Shown here piece by piece: positions 1 to 5,986 of a stretch of DNA of 6,010 nt (within the stretch, counting starts at the first letter, position 1; each line of letters opens with the position of its first letter). A model generated the notes under the pieces. The model searched no databases and was not told the DNA's origin. It saw only the letters and a program-made list of their open reading frames with translations. Location: positions 1 to 6,010 of the forward strand of contig CAMZBE010000094.1 in the NCBI GenBank assembly GCA_947304475.1. Direction: 5' to 3'. The translations under genes were made by a program, and so were the position numbers. Source of the DNA: an uncultured Clostridia bacterium (GTDB lineage Bacteria > Bacillota > Clostridia > Oscillospirales > CAG-272).

Positions 1-465
1 TGCGACGAGTCCTGCGGCAAGTGTTCGCCCTGCCGGATCGGCACCAAGCGGATGCTTGAGACGCTGACCAAGATCACCGAAGGGAAGGCGACGATGGAGG
101 ACCTCGACAAACTCGAGGAACTCGCCGCGCACATCAAGGCGAACTCGCTTTGCGCGCTCGGTCAGACTGCGCCGAACCCGATCCTCTCGACGCTCAAGGC
201 GTTCAAGAACGAGTACATCGCCCACATCGTGGACAAGAAGTGCCCCGCACACGTCTGCAAGGCGCTGATGCAGTACGAGATCGACAAAGACACCTGTATC
301 GGCTGCGGACTCTGCGAGAAGCAGTGCCCCGTCTCCGCTATCTCGAAGACCGATTACGTCGCTCCGGGCCACAAACTCCCGTCCCGCGTGATCGATCCCG
401 CGAAGTGCGTCAAGTGCGGTCTCTGCATGGCGTCCTGCAAGTTCAAGGCGATTTCCAAGAAGTAA
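1..465 (+). CDS. hydB: NAD(P)-linked [FeFe]-hydrogenase flavin/Fe-S subunit HydB (HndC/NuoF-like), C-terminal part
   Basis: The reading frame is open from base 1 to the TAA at 463-465, giving 154 residues; the true start lies left of the window, so the ATG at 52 is an internal Met. The piece begins in the NuoF-type [4Fe-4S] site: the ESCGKCSPC motif supplies C5, C8 and C11 (window numbering) and C51 is the distal ligand. A hinge with H75, C81 and C86 (H-x5-C-x4-C) follows. It ends in a two-cluster ferredoxin domain with C99/C102/C105/C109 and C136/C139/C142/C146. This C-terminal ferredoxin extension separates HydB/HndC from complex I NuoF. In the family this subunit carries FMN and the NAD(P) site and passes electrons to HydA in the cytoplasm; the FMN and nucleotide regions are outside the window. 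The hydrogenase catalytic subunit follows after 15 bases, which supports the assignment. Whether the enzyme is bifurcating and whether it uses NADH or NADPH cannot be read from this fragment. Confidence 0.93.
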   Translation, partial: CDESCGKCSPCRIGTKRMLETLTKITEGKATMEDLDKLEELAAHIKANSLCALGQTAPNPILSTLKAFKNEYIAHIVDKKCPAHVCKALMQYEIDKDTCIGCGLCEKQCPVSAISKTDYVAPGHKLPSRVIDPAKCVKCGLCMASCKFKAISKK

Positions 466-471
466 GGGAGG
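466..471 (+). promoter_or_regulatory. Ribosome binding site deciding the hydA start
   Basis: GGGAGG lies directly after the hydB stop and 9 bases before the ATG at 481. A GTG at 472 in the same frame would touch this site with no spacer, and the next ATG at 487 would be 15 bases away, so 481 is the best start. The tight spacing indicates that hydB and hydA are co-transcribed. Confidence 0.75.
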
Positions 472-480
472 GTGCGATCA

Positions 481-2250
481 ATGGCTATGGTAAATATCAA
501 AATCGAGGGTGTGCCGTATCAGGTTGAAGCCGGCATCACCATTCTCGAAGCGGCAAAGCGCTGCGGATACGAGATCCCCACGCTCTGCGCGTTCAATAAC
601 GGCGAATGTTCCCGCGCTTCCTGCCGCGTCTGCCTCGTTGAGGCGACCGGAGCGAGAGGGCTGGTCGCGTCCTGCGTCTATCCCGTCGCGGAAGGCATGG
701 AGATCCGGATCTCGAGCCCGAAGGCAGTCGCCGCGCGCCGCGCGTCGGTCGAACTGATCCTTTCCAACCACAACCGCAACTGTCAGGAATGCGATAAGAA
801 CGAGAAGTGCGAACTTCTTCACGTCGCCCGTGTGACCGGGGCGCGCGAGGGCATCTACGAGGGCGAACAAACTCCCGTGACCGTCGACCGTCTTACCCCG
901 ACCATCACCCGTGACACCAGCAAGTGCATCCTCTGCGGACGCTGCGTCGAGCGCTGCAAAGCCGCTCACGGGATCGGCATCCTCGGCTTCGAGAACCGCG
1001 GCTTCAAGACCGTGGTGGCTCCCGCCGAGAACCGCAGTTTCATCAACTCGCCCTGCATTATGTGCGGACAGTGCATCAACGTCTGCCCGACCGGCGCGCT
1101 GATGGAAGCGTCCGAGATCGACCGCGTCGACGCGGCGATGGCTGCCGGCAAGTACGTGATCGTGCAGACCGCGCCTGCCGTCCGCGCCGCTCTCGGCGAG
1201 GAATTCGGCATGAAGATCGGCACCCCCGTCACCGGGAAGATGGTCGCCGCTCTGCGCCGTCTCGGTTTCCAGAAGGTGTTCGACACCAACTTCGCGGCTG
1301 ACCTGACCATCATGGAAGAGGCGACCGAACTTCTTACGAGAGTGAAGACCGGCGGCGTTCTTCCCATGATCACGTCCTGCTCGCCCGGTTGGATCAACTT
1401 TGCGGAATACTTCTATCCCGATCAGTTGTCGCACCTGTCGACCTGCAAATCTCCCCACGAGATGTTCGGCGCGATCCTGAAGAGTTTCTACGCCGAGAAG
1501 ATCGGCGTGGATCCCAAGGATATGTTCGTCGTTTCGATCATGCCCTGCTCGTGCAAGAAGTACGAGAAGGGAAGACCGGAGATGGAGTGCAACGGTCTGC
1601 GTGACGTTGACGCCGTTCTGACCACGAGAGAACTCGGCAGAATGATCAAGCGCGCGGGTATCCGCTTCGACCGTCTGCCCGACGAGGACTTCGACAACGA
1701 TATCGTGCACGACTACACCGGCGCGGGCGTCATCTTCGGCGTCACCGGCGGCGTTATGGAAGCGGCGCTCCGTACCGCTTACTACGTCCTGACCGGCAAA
1801 GAGCGCGAAGGCATTATCTTCAAGGAAGTCCGCGGCTTCGAGCAGATCCGCGAGGCGGAATTCGATCTTGCCGGCATCAAGGTCAAGGTCGCCGTCACCA
1901 GCGGTATGAAGGGCGCGAAGATCCTTCTGGATCAGATCCGCGCGGGCAAGTCCCCCTACACCTTCATCGAGGTCATGGGTTGCCCCGGCGGCTGCATCAA
2001 CGGCGGCGGTCAGCCCTACGTCCGCGAGGTGTTCCTGCCGAACGAGGACGCGGATATCATGGAGACCTACAAGCAGAAGAGAGCCAACGCCCTCTACTCC
2101 GAGGACGAACGCCAGACGCTCCGTCAGTCTCACAACAACCCGCAGATCAAGGCGCTCTACGACGAGTTCCTCGGCGAGCCGAACTCCCACAAGGCGCACG
2201 AACTGCTCCACACGCATTACAATCCCAACCGTCAGCGGTTTGACGACTAA
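481..2250 (+). CDS. hydA: [FeFe]-hydrogenase catalytic subunit HydA (HndD-type, group A)
   Basis: This gene encodes 589 residues, close to HndD and Clostridium CpI in length, with no C-terminal [2Fe-2S] tail like that of Thermotoga HydA. It catalyses reversible H2 formation from protons in the cytoplasm, as part of an NAD(P)-linked complex with HydB. Domains in order: an N-terminal [2Fe-2S] domain (C36, C48, C51, C65); a His-ligated [4Fe-4S] site (H97, C101, C104, C110); a two-cluster ferredoxin domain (C149/152/155/159 and C192/195/198/202); then the H-cluster domain. The H-cluster motifs are L1 TSCSPGW (298-304), L2 MPCSCKKYE (354-362) and L3 ending GGCINGGGQP (503-512), with C356, C501 and C505 as expected cluster ligands. 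The C-terminus AHELLHTHY is typical of the family. L1 is normally TSCCPxW, so Ser301 replaces the second Cys, and C358 is an additional Cys next to L2. I believe I have seen TSCSP in other clostridial HydA proteins but cannot check it. An intrinsic terminator follows, so hydA is probably the last gene of its operon. Confidence 0.96.
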   Translation: MAMVNIKIEGVPYQVEAGITILEAAKRCGYEIPTLCAFNNGECSRASCRVCLVEATGARGLVASCVYPVAEGMEIRISSPKAVAARRASVELILSNHNRNCQECDKNEKCELLHVARVTGAREGIYEGEQTPVTVDRLTPTITRDTSKCILCGRCVERCKAAHGIGILGFENRGFKTVVAPAENRSFINSPCIMCGQCINVCPTGALMEASEIDRVDAAMAAGKYVIVQTAPAVRAALGEEFGMKIGTPVTGKMVAALRRLGFQKVFDTNFAADLTIMEEATELLTRVKTGGVLPMITSCSPGWINFAEYFYPDQLSHLSTCKSPHEMFGAILKSFYAEKIGVDPKDMFVVSIMPCSCKKYEKGRPEMECNGLRDVDAVLTTRELGRMIKRAGIRFDRLPDEDFDNDIVHDYTGAGVIFGVTGGVMEAALRTAYYVLTGKEREGIIFKEVRGFEQIREAEFDLAGIKVKVAVTSGMKGAKILLDQIRAGKSPYTFIEVMGCPGGCINGGGQPYVREVFLPNEDADIMETYKQKRANALYSEDERQTLRQSHNNPQIKALYDEFLGEPNSHKAHELLHTHYNPNRQRFDD

Positions 2251-2259
2251 AAGCGAAAG

Positions 2260-2290
2260 CCCCCGGTTCCGAAAGGATCCGGGGGTTTTT
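2260..2290 (+). terminator. Intrinsic terminator after hydA
   Basis: CCCCCGG (2260-2266) pairs with CCGGGGG (2279-2285). After a T-T mismatch, TCC pairs with GGA and closes a GAAA loop (2271-2274). Five T residues follow at 2286-2290. It starts 9 bases after the hydA stop, so it should end the hydrogenase transcript. Confidence 0.92.
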
Positions 2291-2400
2291 CAATAAAAAG
2301 TGGCTTCTTTGAGGCGAATGACGACGCCCTTAAAAGGGCAGACGCGGTTGCACCCGTCGGATCAAATAAAGCGACCTGCGTCCCGAATGACTCGTCACTG
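2291..2400. other. Structured intergenic segment between two terminators
   Basis: There is no credible gene here. The segment can form consecutive hairpins: GCTTC/GAGGC (2303-2315, TTT loop, one G-T pair); GCCCT/AGGGC (2326-2339); and an 11-bp stem pairing 2341-2351 with 2371-2382, with one bulged T at 2377, one G-T pair and a 19-base loop. The octamer CGAATGAC occurs twice (2315-2322 and 2384-2391). On the + strand this runs straight into the hairpin and T-run at 2407-2430. It could be a small RNA with its own terminator, a dispersed intergenic repeat, or simply a 3' trailer. I found no obvious promoter, and no Rfam family is recognised. Confidence 0.45.
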
Positions 2401-2430
2401 AAAAAAGCACCTTTCATAAGGTGCTTTTTT
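2401..2430. terminator. Two-way intrinsic terminator, shared by clpC and the convergent hydrogenase side
   Basis: GCACCTT (2407-2413) pairs with AAGGTGC (2418-2424) around a 4-base loop. Six A residues precede the stem and six T residues follow it, so it can terminate in both directions. On the minus strand it ends clpC, whose TGA stop (2414-2416) lies in the loop. On the + strand it is a backup to the terminator at 2260-2290. Confidence 0.9.
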
Positions 2431-4843
2431 CGCGTTGTGCAGTAAACAACTTCGGTTTCCCGTCTTCCGTTCCGACGCGGACCGCTTCGGGCGGTTCTTT
2501 CTGCGACAGGATCAGGTCTGCAAGAGGATCTTCGATCCATCTGGTCAGATAGCGGCGCATCGGGCGTGCGCCGGCGTCCCGATCTGAGCCGTTTTCGGCA
2601 ATCAGGGCGGGAAGTGCGTCGTCCCAGGTGAGTTCGACGCCCGCTCCCTTCGCCCGCTCCGCCGCCTCGCGCAGCATCTGCTCCGCGATCACGGCAAGAT
2701 CGTCTTTTCCGAGCCGACGGAAAACCACCGTTTCGTCCAGACGGTTTAAAAACTCGGGGGAGAAGAACCGCCGGATCTCGCGAAGTGATGAAGCGGCGAT
2801 CGCGTCGTCGCCCGGGCGGTTCTCCCCGTCCGCAAATCCGATGGGGCAGTCGAGCGCCGTATAGGTTGCGCCGAGGTTGGACGTCAGGATCAGAATACAG
2901 TTCCTGCAGTCGATTTTTCGTCCCCGCCCGTCGGTCAGCGTTCCGTCGTCCATCATCTGCAGAAGGATCCCGAGCACCTCCCGGTCGGCTTTTTCCACCT
3001 CGTCGAACAGTACGACGGAATAGGGGCGGCGGCGCAGTTTTTCGGACAGTTGTCCGCCCTCCTCGTGCCCGACGTATCCCGGAGGCGAACCGATCAGCCG
3101 CGAGATACTGTGCGGCTCTTTGTATTCGGTCATATCGAAGCGGAGCAGGGCGGATGGACTGCCGAACACGGTTTCTGCGAGCGCACGCGAGAGTTCGGTC
3201 TTTCCGACGCCGGTCGGACCGAGAAACAGAAACGATCCGATCGGTCGTTTCGCGTCGGACAGTCCCAGTCGCCCGCGGCAGACCGCACGCGCCACCGCCC
3301 CGACCGCCTCGCTCTGCCCGACGATCCGTTTGGATAGGTTCGCGATCACGCTTTTGAGATCCAGCCTGTCTTCCCGCATCCGGTGGACCGGGATCCCGGT
3401 CCGTTCCGAGAGTACGGCGGCGAGATGATCTGACGTCAAAGGGGGCGGATTGTTCCTTCGCTCCTTGCGCTCACGTTCGAGACGCCCGATACGGGCGGTC
3501 AGTTCGCGTTCCCGATCGCGCAGACGCGCCGCGCCCTCGAAATCGCGTGAAAGGATCGCCTGCTCCATCTTCCCGCGAACCTCGTCGGTCTCCCTTTGCA
3601 GTTCGTGCAGGACGCCGGGAGAGGGAAGAAGCGAGAGATTCAGACGCGCCGCCGCCTCGTCGAGCAGGTCGATCGCCTTGTCCGGAAAAAAGCGGTCGGG
3701 GAGGTACCGGACCGAGAGCGATACCGCGGCGTCGAGGGTGGCGTCGGGGATGGTCACGCCGTGGTGGGCTTCGAGTTTTTCACGGAGCCCGCGAAGGACG
3801 GTCAGCGTGCCGTCCCGATCGGGTTCGCGTATCTCTACGGCTTGGAAACGGCGCTCGAGCGCACTGTCCTTTTCGATATGTCGGGCGTATTCGTCGGGCG
3901 TCGTCGCTCCGATCAGGCGGATCAAACCGCGCGCAAGAGCGGGTTTTAAGATGTTTGCGGCGTCGACGGCGCCCTCCGCCGCGCCCGCGCCGACCAGCGT
4001 ATGAACTTCGTCGATGAACAGAATGATCTCTGGGTGACCGGTCGCCTCGTCGATCACGCCGCGCATCCGCTCTTCAAACTCTCCCCGGTATTTCGCTCCG
4101 GCGATCATCGAGGGAAGGTCGAGCGTCACGATGCGCCGGTCGAGCAGGGGTTCGGGAACGTCCCCGTCTGCGATCCGCAGTGCCAGTCCTTCGACGATCG
4201 CCGTCTTTCCGACGCCGGGCTCGCCGACAAGGCAGGGATTGTTCTTCTGACGTCGGAGAAGGATCGCGATCAGCCGCGCCGTTTCGCTTTCGCGTCCGAA
4301 TACCGGATCGGTCAGCCCCTTCCGCGCCGCTTCGGTCAGGTCGCAGCCGTAGCGGTCGAGGTTGGGCAGGTCGGCAAGAGGCGGCGTCGTCTTTTCGTCT
4401 TTTTTTGTGACCTCGCCCGAGAGTTGCCCGACCTCGCGCAGGATCTGCCCGGGATCGGCGGAAAGCGAGAGCAGGATGCGGAATCCCGTGCTGTCCTTTT
4501 CACGGCAGATCGCGGCGAGCAGGTGTTCGGTTCCGACCGCACCGCCGGATCCTTCGTCTGCGATCGCGCCCGCCCTCTCGATCACGGCTTGCGTCCGCGG
4601 CGTCATGTCGGCGGGGGAGAGCGACGTTTTGCTCCCCGTTCCGCTGATCTCTGTCACCGCTTCGCGCAGGCGCAGGGGGGTAACGCCTTTTCCGTCGAGA
4701 ATACGCGCGGCGGCGGAGTCCTCTTCCTCCGCAAGACCGATCAGGAGATGTTCGGTCCCCACGTAGGTATGTCCGAGTTCTTCCGCCGCCGTCAGCGACT
4801 TTGTGAGCGCGTTCTGCGCTTTTTTGGTCAATCGGTTTTGCAT
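2414..4843 (-). CDS. clpC: ATP-dependent Clp protease unfoldase subunit ClpC
   Basis: This gene encodes 809 residues, the usual ClpC length. ClpC is a cytoplasmic Hsp100 hexamer that unfolds proteins and feeds them to ClpP. Order of parts: a double Clp-N repeat (about 1-145) with the GTEH motif twice (E31 and E106); NBD1 with Walker A GEPGVGKT (207-214), a pore-loop KYRGEFE (251-257) and Walker B ILFIDE (274-279); a UVR/coiled middle domain (about 415-460) with F435 at the position of the oligomer-controlling Phe of Bacillus ClpC; NBD2 with Walker A GPTGVGKT (542-549), pore-loop GSPPGYVG (586-593), Walker B VVLFDE (610-615), FLNR arginine-finger region (698-701) and sensor-2 GARPMRR (758-764). 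The IGF tripeptide at 668-670 fits the ClpP-docking loop. The short middle domain argues against ClpB, and the lack of an N-terminal zinc finger argues against ClpE. The start ATG at 4843 has only a weak purine-rich site (AGAAAGA, 4851-4857), and ctsR ends 27 bases upstream, so the two are probably co-transcribed and repressed by CtsR. The last codons lie inside the terminator hairpin. Confidence 0.97.
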   Translation of the reverse strand: MQNRLTKKAQNALTKSLTAAEELGHTYVGTEHLLIGLAEEEDSAAARILDGKGVTPLRLREAVTEISGTGSKTSLSPADMTPRTQAVIERAGAIADEGSGGAVGTEHLLAAICREKDSTGFRILLSLSADPGQILREVGQLSGEVTKKDEKTTPPLADLPNLDRYGCDLTEAARKGLTDPVFGRESETARLIAILLRRQKNNPCLVGEPGVGKTAIVEGLALRIADGDVPEPLLDRRIVTLDLPSMIAGAKYRGEFEERMRGVIDEATGHPEIILFIDEVHTLVGAGAAEGAVDAANILKPALARGLIRLIGATTPDEYARHIEKDSALERRFQAVEIREPDRDGTLTVLRGLREKLEAHHGVTIPDATLDAAVSLSVRYLPDRFFPDKAIDLLDEAAARLNLSLLPSPGVLHELQRETDEVRGKMEQAILSRDFEGAARLRDRERELTARIGRLERERKERRNNPPPLTSDHLAAVLSERTGIPVHRMREDRLDLKSVIANLSKRIVGQSEAVGAVARAVCRGRLGLSDAKRPIGSFLFLGPTGVGKTELSRALAETVFGSPSALLRFDMTEYKEPHSISRLIGSPPGYVGHEEGGQLSEKLRRRPYSVVLFDEVEKADREVLGILLQMMDDGTLTDGRGRKIDCRNCILILTSNLGATYTALDCPIGFADGENRPGDDAIAASSLREIRRFFSPEFLNRLDETVVFRRLGKDDLAVIAEQMLREAAERAKGAGVELTWDDALPALIAENGSDRDAGARPMRRYLTRWIEDPLADLILSQKEPPEAVRVGTEDGKPKLFTAQREKSTL

Positions 4844-4870
4844 GGCGCCGTCTTTCTACGGCGAAAACCG

Positions 4871-5320
4871 TCAGTCGGTCAGTGCGATCAGCATTTTTTT
4901 GAGGCGCCGCGCACGGGCGGCGTCCCGGTCTGGAAGACGGTCGACGTCGGGATCGGATACCGCGACGGTCATCACCCGTCCGACGTCGGGTGTGATTACC
5001 TCGTTTTCGACCAGATTGCGGATCAGGATCCGGGCGTCCTCTACCCGAACCGTCCCGCCGATCGACGCGAGCGCGTGCATCAGCGTCATCCGCCCGTCGG
5101 GAAAGCGTTTGCGGACGATCCGGATATATCCGCCGCCGCCCCGACGGCTTACGGTGAGATAGCCGCGTTCGGGTGAGAAGCGAGAGGCGATCACGTAGTT
5201 GATCTGGCTCGGCGAGCAGCCGAGCCGCTCCGCCATCTCGTTCCGCCGGATCTCAAGGATCCCGTCGCGCTCCGAGAGCATCGCGTCGATCAGTTCCGCG
5301 ATCTGATCCGATATCAGCAT
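4871..5320 (-). CDS. ctsR: Transcriptional repressor of class III stress genes CtsR
   Basis: This gene encodes 149 residues, matching the family size. CtsR is a dimeric winged-helix repressor of clp genes in Bacillota, inactivated by heat. Visible features: an N-terminal DNA-binding domain with the conserved CSPSQINYVI recognition segment (35-44), RFSPERGY (47-54), and the glycine-rich wing RRGGGGYIRI (59-68), which acts as the thermosensor in Bacillus CtsR; R60 aligns with the Arg that McsB phosphorylates there. The C-terminal domain (about 72-149) ends in the helical RDAARARRLKKML segment. I chose the ATG at 5320 because GGGGGTGA (5326-5333) sits 5 bases upstream, a good promoter lies just before that, and the protein then begins as CtsR proteins do. 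The frame remains open upstream to 5443, but that extension would cross the promoter. clpC follows with no mcsA or mcsB between. CtsR is expected to autoregulate. Confidence 0.95.
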   Translation of the reverse strand: MLISDQIAELIDAMLSERDGILEIRRNEMAERLGCSPSQINYVIASRFSPERGYLTVSRRGGGGYIRIVRKRFPDGRMTLMHALASIGGTVRVEDARILIRNLVENEVITPDVGRVMTVAVSDPDVDRLPDRDAARARRLKKMLIALTD

Positions 5321-5325
5321 TTCCG

Positions 5326-5333
5326 TCACCCCC
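5326..5333 (-). promoter_or_regulatory. Ribosome binding site of ctsR
   Basis: GGGGGTGA on the minus strand resembles the AGGAGGTGA consensus and is 5 bases from the ATG at 5320. It supports that start over the in-frame upstream ATGs at about 5347 and 5443. Confidence 0.7.
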
Positions 5334-5345
5334 GCTTTTTTCTCC

Positions 5346-5374
5346 ATTATACAGGAAAAGCGGGAAAAAGTCAA
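5346..5374 (-). promoter_or_regulatory. Housekeeping (sigma-A type) promoter of ctsR-clpC
   Basis: On the minus strand a -35 box TTGACT (5369-5374) and a -10 box TATAAT (5346-5351) are separated by exactly 17 bases, one mismatch from the full consensus. Transcription should start near 5339, giving a leader of about 20 bases that holds little more than the ribosome binding site. The -35 overlaps a single CtsR-like heptad (AGTCAAA on the + strand, 5369-5375) and abuts the repeats at 5373-5402. Confidence 0.85.
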
Positions 5375-5402
5375 ACCGATCGCATCGGTTTTCGCCGGTT
5401 TT
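5373..5402. repeat. CGGTTT repeats upstream of the ctsR promoter, possible operator
   Basis: On the + strand CGGTTTT occurs twice as a direct repeat (5386-5392 and 5396-5402) with a 3-base CGC spacer, so the period is 10 bases. The inner copy also forms a perfect inverted repeat with a third copy: AAACCGAT (5373-5380) and ATCGGTTT (5384-5391), around CGC. The cluster overlaps the upstream edge of the -35 box. Direct heptads with 3-base spacing are the layout of CtsR operators, but the bases differ from RGTCAAA. Its role as a binding site is inferred. Confidence 0.5.
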
Positions 5403-5447
5403 ATCGTGATGGGAAGAGTATAGCCGTTTTTTTCGTCTTTCAAACGG

Positions 5448-5975
5448 TCAAAGGTCGAGAGTTTCGGAAAGGTGCGTCCGCGCGGTGTAGTCGGAGAGGA
5501 TCCGGCGCCAGGTCACGGCGTCGAGCGTCCCGGTCTCGGGAAGCCCGTAACGCCTCTGTAGCAAGCCGACGGCGTAGGCGGTCGGACTTCCGTACCGTCC
5601 CGTGACGCCGGGGGCGGGAATCGAGCGGTAGACGTCCGAGAGATCCCCGATCACCGACTGGAGCAGTGTGACCGGCGTTCCGCGCGCCCCGAGCGAGAGC
5701 GGAAAGGGCATCGGGAAGGGAAGCCCCCGTTCGCACTCCCGGATCGAAACCGCCGCGTCGTATTCGCGTTTGATCGCAGCCCAGGTGTCGGCGTCGACCG
5801 TCCCCGTAGAGGGCAGTCCCGCGTGGGTTTGAAAGATCATCACGTCGTCCCGCGTCGTTTCGGAGAATACGCCGTCCACCGCGTGGGACGGGAGTTCCGG
5901 GATCAGGCGCGAGAGTTCGAGCAGGCATGACTGAAGCGTCCTGACCGCGTTTTTTCTGTCGCTTACGTCGTACAT
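5448..5975 (-). CDS. Protein with two peptidoglycan-binding (PG_binding_1-like) modules
   Basis: This gene encodes 175 residues. It is made of two similar modules, about 8-73 and 98-163, joined by a Pro-rich linker (85-93). Each has the pattern of the PG_binding_1 fold: an LQ helix (14-15; 105-106), a G-x(2)-G-like turn before a helix (VDGVFSETT 33-41; VTGRYGSPT 124-132), a central Q helix (FQTHAGLP 48-55; LQRRYGLP 139-146), and the ending STGTVDADTW (56-65) or ETGTLDAVTW (147-156). Such modules hold cell-wall enzymes on peptidoglycan, but no catalytic domain, signal peptide or membrane segment is seen, so the substrate and location are unclear. The start at 5975 is supported by AAGGAG (5981-5986) 5 bases upstream. 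The stop is 127 bases before ctsR, which has its own promoter, so a shared function is not implied. I do not recognise a gene name. Confidence 0.82.
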   Translation of the reverse strand: MYDVSDRKNAVRTLQSCLLELSRLIPELPSHAVDGVFSETTRDDVMIFQTHAGLPSTGTVDADTWAAIKREYDAAVSIRECERGLPFPMPFPLSLGARGTPVTLLQSVIGDLSDVYRSIPAPGVTGRYGSPTAYAVGLLQRRYGLPETGTLDAVTWRRILSDYTARTHLSETLDL

Positions 5976-5980
5976 AGCGT

Positions 5981-5986
5981 CTCCTT
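5981..5986 (-). promoter_or_regulatory. Ribosome binding site of the peptidoglycan-binding gene
   Basis: AAGGAG on the minus strand is 5 bases from the ATG at 5975. It overlaps the possible stop codon (5985-5987) of an upstream minus-strand gene, a layout that suits translational coupling. Confidence 0.7.

Noticed and set aside
472..474. GTG as the start of hydA
   Set aside because: It directly touches the GGGAGG ribosome binding site, leaving no spacer. ATG 481 has a 9-base spacer.
478..2217. Very long minus-strand open frame (579 codons) opposite hydA
   Set aside because: hydA is certain from its Fe-S and H-cluster motifs over the whole stretch. The antisense frame is a by-product of GC-rich codon use and shows no family resemblance.
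2247..2540. Small minus-strand frame across the intergenic terminators
   Set aside because: It overlaps the clpC 3' end in another frame, passes through both terminators and resembles nothing.
4001..5176. Long + strand open frame (391 codons) opposite clpC and ctsR
   Set aside because: It crosses two certain genes on the other strand, has low-complexity Arg-, Gly- and Phe-rich content and no recognisable domain.
5347..5443. N-terminal extension of ctsR from in-frame upstream ATGs
   Set aside because: The extension would run through the near-consensus promoter and the repeats, lacks family similarity, and would leave the strong ribosome site at 5326-5333 unused.
5424..5447. CCGTTT/AAACGG hairpin as terminator of the peptidoglycan-binding gene
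   Set aside because: The stem is only 6 bp with a 12-base loop, and no T-run follows on the minus strand; the T-run on the + strand is inside the stem and loop.
5446..5459. GGTCAAA followed by GGTCGAG as a CtsR operator
   Set aside because: The two heptads have no 3-base spacer, the second is imperfect, the site overlaps the end of the upstream gene, and it lies about 110 bases from the expected transcription start. Still worth including in a motif scan.
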